From: Halomarinibacterium sedimenti
GTDB taxonomy: Bacteria; Bacteroidota; Bacteroidia; Flavobacteriales; Flavobacteriaceae
Assembly: GCF_019312585.1 (NCBI RefSeq)
Contig: NZ_JAHWDP010000001.1
Span: forward strand, 806,001-870,000
Length of the DNA stretch: 64,000 bases
Direction of reading: 5' to 3'
This document shows positions 17,795-27,797 of the stretch, piece after piece (position 1 is the stretch's first letter; each line of letters starts with the position of its first letter). Below the pieces are notes generated by a model. The model ran no database searches and was not told the DNA's origin. It worked only from the letters and a program-made list of their open reading frames with translations. The position numbers and the translations under genes were made by a program.

Positions 17795-19104
17795 TGGCCA
17801 ATTTCTTTTCTTCCTATGGAAATATACGTGAATCCTTCGGTCTCCATTTCTTCTAATTGGTATAAGTTTCTTCCGTCGAAAATCACAGGCTCCTTAAGTA
17901 ATTCCTTTACCTTTATAAAACTAGGAGATCTAAAAATGCTCCACTCCGTACAAATAATCAATGCATCGGCCCCCTCAAGTGCATGATACATAGATGTAGC
18001 ATAGGTTAACTTGCTCCCAAATTGTTTTTCAATATTTGGCATCGCCTCTGGGTCGAAAACGGTAAGTGAAACTCCCTTATCCAGTAATGCATTCATTACA
18101 TCTATCGACGGAGCTTCACGAATATCGTCTGTTTCTGGTTTAAAGGCTAATCCCCAAATGGCGATTTTTTTTCCTATTAGGTTATTATTAAAATGACTTA
18201 CAATTTTAGGAATCTGTATTGTTTTTTGTTTTTTATTTACCGTAATGACTGAGTCTAGAATCTTAAAATCATACCCTTGATCTTTTCCTGCTTTTTGAAG
18301 TGCTTTAACATCTTTAGGAAAACAAGATCCTCCATAGCCAATCCCAGGAAAAAGGAAGCGCTTGCCTATGCGAGAATCTGTGCCCATTCCTACACGTACT
18401 TTATCCACATCAGCACCTACTTTTTCACAGTAGTTGGCGATTTCATTCATAAAGGTGATTTTGGTGGCAAGAAAAGAATTAGCAGCGTATTTGGTAAGTT
18501 CTGCCGATTTTTCATCCATCACAATAACTGGATTTCCCGAGCGCACAAAGGGAGCATATAATTTCTGCATCAAAGCGGTGGCCCTATCACTACTAGAACC
18601 AATAATAATTCTTTCGGGTTTTAGGAAATCGTCTACCGCAAAACCTTCTCTTAAAAATTCGGGATTAGACACTACATCAAAGTCGCATTTTGCATTTTCC
18701 TTTATTACAGCGGTTACTTTTTCTGCAGTACCTACAGGTACGGTGCTTTTGTCAACAATAACTTTATAGCTTCCTATTTTCTTCCCTATTTCTTGAGAAA
18801 CATTTAACACGTAGGAAAGGTCTGCGGAGCCATCTTCGTCTTCAGGGGTAGGTAATGCCAAAAAAATGATGTTGCCATGAGCTAATCCTTCATCTAACGA
18901 AGTAGTAAATTGTAATCTATTTGCCTTAATATTTCTTTCAAAAAGCACATCCAAATGGGGTTCGTAAATAGGAACCTCTCCTTGTTGCATTTTGGCTACC
19001 TTGGCTTCATCTATATCGACACAAATCACTTCGTTCCCTGTCTCGGCAAGGCAGGTTCCAGTAACCAATCCAACATATCCTGTTCCAATAACTGCTATTT
19101 TCAT
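17791..19104 (-). CDS. ugd: UDP-glucose 6-dehydrogenase
   Basis: A 437-residue enzyme that oxidises UDP-glucose to UDP-glucuronate. It has the NAD motif [10 protein letters not shown] near the N-terminus, SNPEFLREG (about residues 146-154) and the catalytic Cys261 in GGSCFPKD. The C-terminal UDP-binding domain contains [18 protein letters not shown]. It overlaps the UDP-xylose synthase gene by 4 bp and has a TATTTTTG element upstream, so it may head a sub-operon of the polysaccharide locus. Confidence 0.97.
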   Translation of the reverse strand: MKIAVIGTGYVGLVTGTCLAETGNEVICVDIDEAKVAKMQQGEVPIYEPHLDVLFERNIKANRLQFTTSLDEGLAHGNIIFLALPTPEDEDGSADLSYVLNVSQEIGKKIGSYKVIVDKSTVPVGTAEKVTAVIKENAKCDFDVVSNPEFLREGFAVDDFLKPERIIIGSSSDRATALMQKLYAPFVRSGNPVIVMDEKSAELTKYAANSFLATKITFMNEIANYCEKVGADVDKVRVGMGTDSRIGKRFLFPGIGYGGSCFPKDVKALQKAGKDQGYDFKILDSVITVNKKQKTIQIPKIVSHFNNNLIGKKIAIWGLAFKPETDDIREAPSIDVMNALLDKGVSLTVFDPEAMPNIEKQFGSKLTYATSMYHALEGADALIICTEWSIFRSPSFIKVKELLKEPVIFDGRNLYQLEEMETEGFTYISIGRKEIGQ

Positions 19105-19147
19105 GTAATCTTCAGTTTGTTTTTGTATTTACACTGTTTTATTTCGG

Positions 19148-19155
19148 CAAAAATA
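19148..19155 (-). promoter_or_regulatory. -7 element TATTTTTG upstream of ugd
   Basis: On the minus strand TATTTTTG lies 43 bases before the ugd ATG in the 67-bp gap after the polymerase-like gene. No convincing -33 box was found at the standard distance. Confidence 0.45.
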
Positions 19156-19171
19156 CAATTTGCTAAAGGAA

Positions 19172-20395
19172 TTATCCTTGGTTCGATTGATTTTCAGTTT
19201 CTATATTATTTTTTATTAAAAGGGACAATATAATAAACCCTACATAGTATGCTCCTATTTGTCTATGAAATACATTTTCTACCATGGCAAAACATACCAA
19301 AGTTACCAGTAGGGCTGAGGGATAAAAGCTTTTTCTATTCCTAATGAATAAAATAAGAATCGCTAAAGAAAATAAGACTAGAGCTCCTACACCAGCCGCT
19401 AAATAGATGTCGAAAAATTGGTTGTGTACATTATATTCCTGACTTAGGAACCATTGCTTTTTCTTCTCATCCTCAATGGTATTATCATAACACAAGGCCA
19501 AAGCCGTATTTGTCTGTGAAAATCCCATTCCAGTAACTAAGTCATTCTTTTGCTTAGAAATTTGTAAGGCACAATCCCATATAATAGCTCGCGGCTCAAA
19601 GGCCATCGTATTGGCTATTAAGCCTTGATGTTTTTCAGCATTGTTTGAATAAAACACCTTTTTTCTAAGGTCGTTATTCCATACAAAAGCAAGGGTTACT
19701 GCTAATATGATACTCCCTGTAGCAAATAGGATTTGTGGCCCTCGCTTTTTTGAATGAAAAAGGCTAAGAATAAAAATTACCAACAAGGTGATAATGGCTA
19801 TTCTTGAAACAATAAATAAGATAAATAAGACATTAATTATAATATTGGCTAGATAGTATCGATTGTCTGGGTGGTATTGGTTCCGTAACTCTTGATAAGA
19901 TACAAGAATGCTCAAAACCGCTAAAAGGCCTAAGTAAATTCTGTCGACCAAAATGGCTTCTATCACCGCTGCAGATTCTAAAAAAGAAAATTCAACGCCT
20001 TGATTTAAAAGAATTAATAATTTAAAAAGTGAGTATATAATGGCCGCCAAAGAAGAAAAAATAATGGCCTTATTTATTTTTTTGAAATTATTTACGGGCA
20101 AGTATAAAACAACCAAGGCTCCCGCAAGCAATATCTTTTTCAACACAACCCAATCCAGCTCCCATCTGCCTGAAGATAAGGTAAGAAAGGCTACATAAAC
20201 AAAAAACAAAAGCCACGTGGCTCCAGCGACTCTTTTAATTTTTTTAAAGTCATTTTTGGTAACGACTAAAGGAAAAAGAACTGCCAATAAAATAAGCAAA
20301 ACGTTAGGGAGCGCCCTAAAATATAAATCAAAAGGAATGGTAAAAAATAGCAGTAAAAATATAAATGGATATATGGAAGCTAAAAGTACTCTCAC
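19172..20395 (-). CDS. O-antigen ligase/polymerase-like membrane protein 1
   Basis: A 407-residue protein with about 10-12 membrane helices and a long periplasmic loop in the C-terminal third. The loop contains VTGMGFSQTN and, after it, NVHNQFFDIYLAAG, the His-Asn motif of the Wzy_C (O-antigen ligase) superfamily. Members either polymerise undecaprenyl-linked repeats (Wzy) or ligate glycans to lipid A core or protein. The start is GTG. It is one of four such genes in this locus, and which one is the true polymerase cannot be said. Confidence 0.85.
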   Translation of the reverse strand: MRVLLASIYPFIFLLLFFTIPFDLYFRALPNVLLILLAVLFPLVVTKNDFKKIKRVAGATWLLFFVYVAFLTLSSGRWELDWVVLKKILLAGALVVLYLPVNNFKKINKAIIFSSLAAIIYSLFKLLILLNQGVEFSFLESAAVIEAILVDRIYLGLLAVLSILVSYQELRNQYHPDNRYYLANIIINVLFILFIVSRIAIITLLVIFILSLFHSKKRGPQILFATGSIILAVTLAFVWNNDLRKKVFYSNNAEKHQGLIANTMAFEPRAIIWDCALQISKQKNDLVTGMGFSQTNTALALCYDNTIEDEKKKQWFLSQEYNVHNQFFDIYLAAGVGALVLFSLAILILFIRNRKSFYPSALLVTLVCFAMVENVFHRQIGAYYVGFIILSLLIKNNIETENQSNQG

Positions 20396-20442
20396 AGTTT
20401 AATAATTGAGAATTTAAAAATAAGAAACTAAATAGCGCTATC

Positions 20443-21198
20443 CTATTTTTTTGAAGTTGAAAACTTTTCTTTTAAAACTAAGCCTATAAATTTACTATTT
20501 CCTACTAGATAGCGTTTCCACATGCGCTTGGGCTCTTGAATAAACCTATAAAACCACTCCAATCCAGCTTTTTGCATCCAGAGAGGAGCGCGCTTGGTAA
20601 GTCCAGCCACTACATCGAAGCTACCTCCTACGCCCATAATAAAGTTTACCGAGGAAAGCTCCTTTTTATAGTTAAATAAGAAATTCTCTTTGGTAGGGGA
20701 GCTTATGGCCACAAAAAGTAAGTTTGCACCACTAGTCGCTATTTGCCTAGCAATAGCAGGTTCTTCTTCTTTGGAAAAGTAGCCATTTCTGTAGCCAGCT
20801 ATGAGTTGTTTACCATGTCTTTCTTCATACAAGGAAGCCACTTTTGTGACGATTTCTTCTTTAGCACCAAAAAGAAAAATTTTATAATTTTTTTTAGCTG
20901 CCAGTTCGACCAAGTTTTCCATTAAATCGATTCCCGCGACACGTTCTTTTAAAGGTTTCCCTACAAACTTAGACGCCCAAACCACCGCTTGCCCATCGGC
21001 ATTAATAAGATCGCTTTCATTTACACTTTGGCGGAGTTGTAAATCCTTTTGCATGGCGACAATTTTACCTGCGTTAACCACTACATGATGGATTTGGTCA
21101 CCATTAGAAATAGCAGTATCTACCAACTGCAAGGTTTCTTGCATGGATAGGTTGTGGATGGTGGTGTTAAGAAAGTTTATTTTAGGAATTGTTACCAT
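20443..21198 (-). CDS. WecG/TagA/CpsF-family glycosyltransferase (GT26)
   Basis: A 251-residue soluble transferase. The segment VVVNAGKIVAMQKDLQL and the core NESDLINADGQAVVWASKFV belong to the GT26 family, and the C-terminus GGSFDVVAGLTKRAP is conserved. WecG adds ManNAcA to lipid II in enterobacterial common antigen, and TagA adds ManNAc in teichoic acids. Because wecB and wecC are in the same locus, transfer of ManNAcA is the likely reaction. It overlaps the upstream membrane-protein gene by 17 bp. Confidence 0.93.
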   Translation of the reverse strand: MVTIPKINFLNTTIHNLSMQETLQLVDTAISNGDQIHHVVVNAGKIVAMQKDLQLRQSVNESDLINADGQAVVWASKFVGKPLKERVAGIDLMENLVELAAKKNYKIFLFGAKEEIVTKVASLYEERHGKQLIAGYRNGYFSKEEEPAIARQIATSGANLLFVAISSPTKENFLFNYKKELSSVNFIMGVGGSFDVVAGLTKRAPLWMQKAGLEWFYRFIQEPKRMWKRYLVGNSKFIGLVLKEKFSTSKK

Positions 21199-22342
21199 GT
21201 GATTCCTGCTTTGGTATTATTTCTGAATGTAATATTTGCATTCTTAAGATTAATAAAAAAAGTGCTGTCATGGTGTACACAAAAAAGTTGCCAGTAAACA
21301 AAAGGATTATTGAAAATAGCACAAAAAACAGTACCAACGCCTTATTCATTTTAAAAGTAACAAAGGTTATTCCATAGCTGTATAGATAGATTATTCCACC
21401 CAAAATACCCCAAAACAAAAAGATATCAATTACTTCCATTTGTGATCTTAGATCGTAATTGGAAACCCCTCCAAAAAGATAATTTTTCCAGTCCCAATTT
21501 TCTTGAATAAAGGGAAGTGTCCTATCCATAAACAATTCATTTCTTAAAGATAAAAAAGAGGAGACAATTCCTTTTTCATGGGTAAGTTTTGCAAAAAATC
21601 CAACTTCATAAAACGAGATATAAAAAAGGGCTCCTATAAATGTTGCAAAAAGTAAAAGAACATACTTTCCTTTTGAAATATTTAATTGGCTTATCGTAGC
21701 TATTAAAAACACTAAAATTCCTAGATAGACTACTTTGGTTCCTATAAAAAAGCAGGAAACAAAAAATATCCAAAATTTAATATTTTTCCACAATTCTCTT
21801 TTATAAGAAAAATAAAAGTATGCAAGTGAAATAAGTATACAATAGGAAGAAACACCTGAGGTTATAAACAACCCATTATAACCAAAACGGGGTCCTATAT
21901 AGCTTTCAAATAATTTTATTTTAAAAATAAAGCCAACAAATATGAGAACACTGTTAATAACAATGGTCCATTCAAAAACGTTAAAAAGACGCTTAGCGGA
22001 CTGTTTACTTATTTCTGCCTTGTTAAATAATTCAAAGAATATAAGTGGTGTAATAAATTTTCCGAAAATAATTAGATTCTTTTTTGAAAATGGAATCTCC
22101 AATGTCCATTGCCCAAAAGCAAAAAATAAAGCTAGGATTAATAGTAGGATAAATACCTTTTTGTTTTTATAAAGAGCAGCTAAAGTGAGGATGATTCCTC
22201 CAGACATTATTCCCTTTATAATCATTGGAATAGTAGTGGTTGTTTTCGAAAAAATATGTGTTTTCCCCAAGGCGTCTAAGGCAAAAAAAAGAACAAATAA
22301 CGTTATAAGACCGTATTCACTTAGATATCGGTTTAAAACCAT
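21182..22342 (-). CDS. polymerase-like membrane protein 2 (no HN motif)
   Basis: A 386-residue protein with about 10-11 membrane helices. It has the size and loop pattern of Wzy-type polymerases, including a large C-terminal periplasmic loop (YLFGGVSNYDLRSQMEVIDI) followed by FLFWGILGGI. The His-Asn pair found in the other three polymerase/ligase-like proteins of the locus is missing. It could be a Wzy of a divergent group or an inactive relative. It overlaps the GT26 gene by 17 bp, so it is in the same operon. Confidence 0.7.
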   Translation of the reverse strand: MVLNRYLSEYGLITLFVLFFALDALGKTHIFSKTTTTIPMIIKGIMSGGIILTLAALYKNKKVFILLLILALFFAFGQWTLEIPFSKKNLIIFGKFITPLIFFELFNKAEISKQSAKRLFNVFEWTIVINSVLIFVGFIFKIKLFESYIGPRFGYNGLFITSGVSSYCILISLAYFYFSYKRELWKNIKFWIFFVSCFFIGTKVVYLGILVFLIATISQLNISKGKYVLLLFATFIGALFYISFYEVGFFAKLTHEKGIVSSFLSLRNELFMDRTLPFIQENWDWKNYLFGGVSNYDLRSQMEVIDIFLFWGILGGIIYLYSYGITFVTFKMNKALVLFFVLFSIILLFTGNFFVYTMTALFLLILRMQILHSEIIPKQESHGNNS

Positions 22343-22381
22343 TGTATTTTCACTTAGTGCTTTTATATTAGAAATATTTAG

Positions 22382-23464
22382 TTATTTAAGTTTTAAGGAT
22401 TTTAGGATGATTTGTTCTGCAAAAGGGATGTCATATTGCTTTATGCGCTCAGAGTGTTTCATCATATCCAAAACTAGATTTTTATCCTGATGCAACAAAA
22501 TAAGCTTTGATGCTAAATCTGCAGCATTCTTTTGTTTAAAATATACCTTATTGTTGAAGGTGTCCAACATGTTTTTATTTTCAATTATATCTGAAGCAAT
22601 TATTGCCATTTTTGCAGCAATGGCTTCCTTTAAAACAATGGGTGAATTTTCAAAATAGGATGGAAAAATAAAAACAGAGCATTTTTTAAAATAGTGGAAT
22701 TTTGCCTCTCCCATTTGTGGTCCATGAAAAATAAAATTAACTAGATTGTTGTCATTAATTTTACTTTTCATCCGTTCTTCAAACTCTGCATTTTCGAAAG
22801 CACCAAGCACTTCAATTTTAAGGTCTTTTAATAGTTCTCCAGCAATTATTAGCGCATCAACCAAGGTCTCGAAACCCTTTTTTTCAGAAAGTCTACCCAC
22901 ATACAAAAAATGGGGTTGCTTGTCTTCAATCTCGTTTTGAAATTCCTTATAATCAACAAAATTTTCTAACACCACCAATTTTTCAGGGTTAATGTATTTG
23001 GAGTAAAAGGCCTTATGGTGTTTTTCTGAAAGCACAAAAATGATATCTCCCAACGAAATAATCCATGTAAAAAGTTTAAGTCGAAATCCATGTAGAAATA
23101 AATCCCCGTCGGTTTTAGCATGCAAGTGTACGACCAATTTTTTGGCTTTTAGTTTTAAAATAAAGATAAAAATGGCCTCCCTTAAAAAGGAAATGTTGGG
23201 AACGATAAAAACATTTGCGATAAAAATTTTGTGTCTAAAAACAAACCTTATTAATTGAAAAATATTTTTTGTAAAATGGAAGAATTCACCCAATCCTTTC
23301 TTCTTATACAGATCGGCATTAATACTTTTTTTGGAGGTATTTAGGTTAATAACCTTGTAGGAAGGAACCTTTCTGGCAATAATCTCTTGAGCTCTTAAAT
23401 TAGCAAGAGCCACACCTCCCACGGGTGGAGGAAGAGGACCAATAAAGGCTATTTTTTTAGGCAA
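22382..23464 (-). CDS. glycosyltransferase family 4
   Basis: A 360-residue GT-B transferase. The N-terminus IAFIGPLPPPVGGVALANL is the acceptor-side loop, the start of the second domain is FLYVGRLSEKKGFETLVDAL, and the donor-binding EX7E motif is ENSPIVLKE near FIFPSYF. These identify a retaining GT4 enzyme acting in the cytoplasm on the lipid-linked repeat. It overlaps the preceding polymerase-like gene by 8 bp. The donor sugar cannot be assigned. Confidence 0.93.
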   Translation of the reverse strand: MPKKIAFIGPLPPPVGGVALANLRAQEIIARKVPSYKVINLNTSKKSINADLYKKKGLGEFFHFTKNIFQLIRFVFRHKIFIANVFIVPNISFLREAIFIFILKLKAKKLVVHLHAKTDGDLFLHGFRLKLFTWIISLGDIIFVLSEKHHKAFYSKYINPEKLVVLENFVDYKEFQNEIEDKQPHFLYVGRLSEKKGFETLVDALIIAGELLKDLKIEVLGAFENAEFEERMKSKINDNNLVNFIFHGPQMGEAKFHYFKKCSVFIFPSYFENSPIVLKEAIAAKMAIIASDIIENKNMLDTFNNKVYFKQKNAADLASKLILLHQDKNLVLDMMKHSERIKQYDIPFAEQIILKSLKLK

Positions 23465-24659
23465 AAGAGAGTTTTTGATTTTTATATTCTATATAAATAA
23501 ACGCTAGCACTGCAAAAAACCAGTATCCTGCTAATGCTCTTACCGCCAATCCATTACTAATGATAGATGTAAATAAATATCCGAAAATTAGGGTCATGTA
23601 AATTAAGTGGTTCTTTTTGGTAAGGAACAATAATGAGCCAATAAGCACTAAAAACATAAATAAATAAATAGCCCCATTTTCAACTAAAAAAGTTAAATAA
23701 TCATTATGAGATCCCTTTTCGGCATACCACCATTCTTTTGTTTTTACGAGATCCGATCCCCAACCTCTTCCAAAAAGATATTCCTCCAATTTATAATATC
23801 TTAAAATATCAAACTTTTTGGCATACATACTCAAACGACCTGAAGAGAAAGAATTAAAATCGAAGTTTTTTAGGGCCGAAAAAAGGAATAAGCCTAAAAA
23901 GGGAAGGTAGGCAAGAATTCTCGCATAAATATTTTTAAAAAGATTCTCTTTTAAGTAAAAAACCATGGATATATAAATGAGATAAAAAACCATAGGGGTC
24001 CTTACCCCATATCCCAACGCTAAGAAGGCAAAGGTTGCAAGGAAATAAAGAGTAAGGATGTAGGTATGTTTTCTTAAAAAGAGGGAAATAGCTATAAAGG
24101 TAACCGCCAAAATATAGTTATGGGTATGCAGGCCTGAGAAAAAAACTGGATAGCGATAAGCACCCCTGTTAAAACTTACATCAAAAAATAACAAGGCAAT
24201 GATGCATAAAAACACAATATAAAGTATACTTCCAATAAATAATGTATTAAAATTATGTCCAGTCCTTTTTGAATGTACCACCAAAACACAGAAAAAGTAA
24301 ATGGGAGCGGAAATTTTAAGAGTATACCTAATAGACTCTAGAATATTAATATTATTTAAATATGAGGTAACACAATTAAGTAGTAATAATACCCCTGTTA
24401 AAAAAAGAGGGATCTTAAGAGGTCCTAGCTTTCCAAAGCTTATAAACAAATAAAAAAGAATTGTTGGTATTATTAAAAATTCTAAATACTCAGACAGGTT
24501 TTTGGGTAAATGTAATGGATTAAATTTCTCATGATTTGGTGTTAAAAAACGCAACCACCAATCTAGTTCTACAGTTAGATAGGAAAATGTAAACTTTAAT
24601 GCCATTAAAAAGATAATAAAGGCAAATACTACATTAGGTATGGTAAGTTTTATGTTCAA
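23457..24659 (-). CDS. O-antigen ligase/polymerase-like membrane protein 3
   Basis: A 400-residue protein with about 10-12 membrane helices. The C-terminal periplasmic loop contains LFGRGWGSDLVKTKEWW and then EKGSHNDYLTFLVENG, a Wzy_C-like His-Asn motif. The protein would act on undecaprenyl-linked glycans at the periplasmic face. It overlaps the LamG lipoprotein gene by 4 bp at its start and the GT4 gene by 8 bp at its end, showing tight coupling. Polymerase versus ligase is not decidable from sequence. Confidence 0.82.
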   Translation of the reverse strand: MNIKLTIPNVVFAFIIFLMALKFTFSYLTVELDWWLRFLTPNHEKFNPLHLPKNLSEYLEFLIIPTILFYLFISFGKLGPLKIPLFLTGVLLLLNCVTSYLNNINILESIRYTLKISAPIYFFCVLVVHSKRTGHNFNTLFIGSILYIVFLCIIALLFFDVSFNRGAYRYPVFFSGLHTHNYILAVTFIAISLFLRKHTYILTLYFLATFAFLALGYGVRTPMVFYLIYISMVFYLKENLFKNIYARILAYLPFLGLFLFSALKNFDFNSFSSGRLSMYAKKFDILRYYKLEEYLFGRGWGSDLVKTKEWWYAEKGSHNDYLTFLVENGAIYLFMFLVLIGSLLFLTKKNHLIYMTLIFGYLFTSIISNGLAVRALAGYWFFAVLAFIYIEYKNQKLSFA

Positions 24660-25417
24660 TCTATTATCTTAAATTTGCTAAGTTCAAAAGCGTCATTAAA
24701 CGGTTGAATTTCTTTAAAGTGCTTCACACTCACAGAGTAGATTTCATCTTGGCTTAAGGGTTGCTCATAAATTTCAAAATTTCTAAGGAATCCATACAAT
24801 TGGTTAGTATAAGAGCCTTCAGTATTTAAAACCCCAAAAATACAGGAATTTATAACGATATTGGTGTCTTTTATAATCTTATATTCTCCATAAAGTTCAG
24901 CATTAATAAATACCTGAATGGTGTTGTCTATTTTGTTTACCGAGAGAAAATAGTATTTACCAACTTCTAATCTGGGTAGATCGTAGAAGTCTCTAGAAAT
25001 AGGTAACTCCTTTGAAAATTCTTTAGCACTAAATCTGTTGCTGTTAAGGTTTCCGGTCACCCTAAAACCAGACATCCAGAGAGCCAATTGCTCCTTTGGG
25101 TTATTGCGGTTAAAAGCCTTAAAAAGTACCTGAGGAATTTTCCCATTATCCCCCCTTACCCGAAACCAAAAGGAAAGGTTAAAGCTTTTGGAAATGTCTG
25201 GGATGGAATCTAATACCAAATAAGAGGGAATATGACCATTTCCAAATTCTGCTCCCTCCATAGAAAATAGAACATGGGAAAAGGAATGAATTTGGGAAGG
25301 ATTGGTTAGTTTCAATTGAACCATGGGTTCGCTAACGGTCACGAGTTTTCTTTCTTTTCTCAAATTAGTGCAAGAAAATAGTACTATAAACAAAAAACTA
25401 TATTTAACGAATTTCAT
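24656..25417 (-). CDS. LamG-like lipoprotein within the polysaccharide operon
   Basis: A 253-residue lipoprotein with a signal peptide and lipobox ending at Cys16 (IVLFSC). The mature part is a beta-rich concanavalin-A/LamG-like domain, with sequences such as FNLSFWFRVRGDNGK, LALWMSGFRVTG and a final LYGFLRNFEIYEQPLSQDEI typical of the fold. LamG domains bind glycans, so it may hold or sense the surface polysaccharide in the periplasm or on the surface. It overlaps both neighbours, each encoding a polymerase/ligase-like protein. No catalytic residues were recognised. Confidence 0.75.
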   Translation of the reverse strand: MKFVKYSFLFIVLFSCTNLRKERKLVTVSEPMVQLKLTNPSQIHSFSHVLFSMEGAEFGNGHIPSYLVLDSIPDISKSFNLSFWFRVRGDNGKIPQVLFKAFNRNNPKEQLALWMSGFRVTGNLNSNRFSAKEFSKELPISRDFYDLPRLEVGKYYFLSVNKIDNTIQVFINAELYGEYKIIKDTNIVINSCIFGVLNTEGSYTNQLYGFLRNFEIYEQPLSQDEIYSVSVKHFKEIQPFNDAFELSKFKIID

Positions 25418-26660
25418 TTATTATATTATTATTACCATAAATAAAAATAAGCATCAAAATATAAAATGAAAGTCCCCAAGATCGCTCTAGGATAGATTCC
25501 GTTATACTCGCCACAACAAAACTATAAACTAAAAATAGGGTAAAAGAATCTTTTCTTGCCACGCCTTCTTTGCATAACAAATACAAAATCATTATAAAGA
25601 CCAACCCACCCATAATACCATAGGTGCTGAGGTATTCTAAAAATTGATTGTGAGCGTTATAATTATCATTATAGGCTTCGCTATCTCTATTTTTAAAATA
25701 GACTTCTTTTCTATATATATCTTCCCCTGCAGTACCAGGCCCAAAGAGTGGAAATTTTTTAAATACTTCGATTGAGGCAGAATATCTTGAAAATCTGTCG
25801 TCCTTTTTACTAAAAATGGTTTGTTCTTCAAAAATGTTGATACTTTTAAATATTCGGTCTCTTAAAAAATTTTCATCTTGATAATAGGCCAGCATACCTA
25901 GGGAGGCAATAAGAGAGGTGATTAAAAAAAGAGCGAAATATTTTCGGTGGTAAATAAAGAATACTAAAGCCCCCGAAATGACAGTAAAAAGGGCCGTTCT
26001 TGCCAATAAATTTATCAAAAAGAAAAATAATACCAATGCCCACAAGGCTATAGCTAGGCTATGTTGTTTTGATTTTCTATGGAATCCTTCAAGAATTAAA
26101 AAAAACAAGGAAACCGCAACAAATAAACCTAAATAAGGAGTGTGTATTCCAACCCTTTCAGAAAGGAAATGATAAGCATACGCTTGCGAAAACAAATCCC
26201 CAATAGTTCCGTTTGTTTGCCAGATTTCATAAAGTGAAAGTCCCCAACAAACAAGCGCTGAAATTAAGCACCCAAGCGCTAGACTATAGAGTAGTTTTTT
26301 TAAAAGATTTGTAAAAAAATGAGTGTTATATATAATTACTGGAACAAGCAGCGCTAATGGGAATAGTCTTCCAATATCCTTAAAAGCACCGTCTGGATTG
26401 CTCGTGTAAAAACTGCCTAAAACAGAAATAAGTAGGGGGCTGGAAAGTATAACTATAGACAACCACTTTTTTTTTGAATGCATTAAAAGATCTATGCCTT
26501 CATTTAAAACCGTTTTCAAAAAAAAACCAACAAAAAATATAGAAAAGAATAAATTGTTAAAAAAGAGGTTAAGCGGCAAAAAAAACGTAGCTATTAATAG
26601 AGCCCACTCGAGAAGCCACAAGGGTATAAATCTATTATAAATTGTTCTTATTTGTTCCAA
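25404..26660 (-). CDS. O-antigen ligase/polymerase-like membrane protein 4
   Basis: A 418-residue protein with about 11-12 membrane helices. Near the C-terminus are PLFGPGTAGEDIYRK and DNYNAHNQFLEYLSTYGIMG, the Wzy_C/O-antigen-ligase loop with its His-Asn pair. It has the clearest match of the four to the ligase family. Its start is 24 bp after the flippase stop and its end overlaps the LamG lipoprotein gene by 14 bp. It may polymerise the repeat or ligate the chain to lipid A core. Confidence 0.85.
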   Translation of the reverse strand: MEQIRTIYNRFIPLWLLEWALLIATFFLPLNLFFNNLFFSIFFVGFFLKTVLNEGIDLLMHSKKKWLSIVILSSPLLISVLGSFYTSNPDGAFKDIGRLFPLALLVPVIIYNTHFFTNLLKKLLYSLALGCLISALVCWGLSLYEIWQTNGTIGDLFSQAYAYHFLSERVGIHTPYLGLFVAVSLFFLILEGFHRKSKQHSLAIALWALVLFFFLINLLARTALFTVISGALVFFIYHRKYFALFLITSLIASLGMLAYYQDENFLRDRIFKSINIFEEQTIFSKKDDRFSRYSASIEVFKKFPLFGPGTAGEDIYRKEVYFKNRDSEAYNDNYNAHNQFLEYLSTYGIMGGLVFIMILYLLCKEGVARKDSFTLFLVYSFVVASITESILERSWGLSFYILMLIFIYGNNNIINEIR

Positions 26661-26684
26661 AATATGATATCAAACAGTTCTTTT

Positions 26685-27797
26685 CTAGGTGTTAGCAACA
26701 ATTTGTTTGTTATAGAAAAACAATACAAAATAGCGTAAGGCTAGACAGGCAGCACTACTTCCTGCTAATCCTATAATTCCATAAATATTATACCCTACCC
26801 AACAAAGTATAACGTTTAATAATAACATTACAATATTAATAATCAAATTCTCTTTAAATTTTTTATAAATGAGAAGGTTGGTGCCAAATAATGACGACAA
26901 GGCGTGAAACACTTTTGCAAAAAGGATAATTGTAAATAATACAAAAGTGGTTTCATATTTTACAAAAAGGAAACTTACCAAGACATAATATACCCCAACT
27001 AATACTAATGCTCCCGGAAGAACAACCTTTTTTATATTTTTATGAAGTTCGTAAATAAAGGTTTTATTAATCTTAAGTTTTTCAATATTAACTTGCACTA
27101 AGGTAAGTGGCGCTATTAATAAAATACTAGCAATGTTAAGCGCAAAGCTAAAGTCGGCTATTTCACTATTAGCCTGCTGAGAAACCCATTTTATTACAAA
27201 AATATCGGTATATAAAAACATTAAATTGGCAAAATTACTTACCACTAACGTAAAGGAGCTTAATAGTAGCTTTCGAAAAAGCGTCCAATATTTTTTGAGT
27301 GTTGACTTCACGAGCTTTTCTTTGTAAAGCTCAAGTGCAGTATAAACTATTAATATAGGGAGTAACGCATAATTAACATACACATACGCCATACTCCCCT
27401 GATGTTCAAAATAGATATACAGGAATACGATGCAGTAAAAGAAAATAGAGACAATTATCTTGTAATAAGACACATAATTACTCCCCTTTTTAACTAATAA
27501 ATATGACTGCATGATCCCTCCATTAAAGAAAAGAGCATAAAACAAGAAGGGGACTATTAAAAATTCCCATTGAACAAAAAATAAAAAAGGAAGAGCTGCT
27601 ATGGCCAAAACTACCACCGTTGAGGTGCTTAAAGCCAAAAAATTTACTTTGCTTTTTAGACTGCGAGTATAGCTAAGTATTAGTGCTGGAAATCCAAACG
27701 CCAAGACAGATGATCCTACCTCAATTACCTTTTTGTAAAACTCTAATTGCCCGTACTCCTCTTTTATCAAATACCCCGCAGCAAATAATAAAACCAA
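26685..27797 (-). CDS. Wzx-type polysaccharide flippase, start uncertain
   Basis: A multi-span (about 12 helices) MATE-like exporter of undecaprenyl-linked repeat units. Read from TTG 27797 it has 370 residues and lacks the first half of helix 1. The same frame is open upstream to a stop at 27879-27881 and encodes LYGGTLVFTRGLEYLV, typical of a Wzx N-terminus. That extension has no ATG, GTG or TTG, only CTG (27864-27866), giving 393 residues. An ATG at 27872-27874 is out of frame by one base. So the gene uses a non-standard start, carries a frameshift at its very start, or contains a sequence error. Confidence 0.82.
   Translation of the reverse strand: MVLLFAAGYLIKEEYGQLEFYKKVIEVGSSVLAFGFPALILSYTRSLKSKVNFLALSTSTVVVLAIAALPFLFFVQWEFLIVPFLFYALFFNGGIMQSYLLVKKGSNYVSYYKIIVSIFFYCIVFLYIYFEHQGSMAYVYVNYALLPILIVYTALELYKEKLVKSTLKKYWTLFRKLLLSSFTLVVSNFANLMFLYTDIFVIKWVSQQANSEIADFSFALNIASILLIAPLTLVQVNIEKLKINKTFIYELHKNIKKVVLPGALVLVGVYYVLVSFLFVKYETTFVLFTIILFAKVFHALSSLFGTNLLIYKKFKENLIINIVMLLLNVILCWVGYNIYGIIGLAGSSAACLALRYFVLFFYNKQIVANT

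Noticed and set aside
20214-20223. Palindrome GCCACGTGGC in the polymerase-like gene 1
   Set aside because: The flanks do not match parS, and it is inside a coding region.
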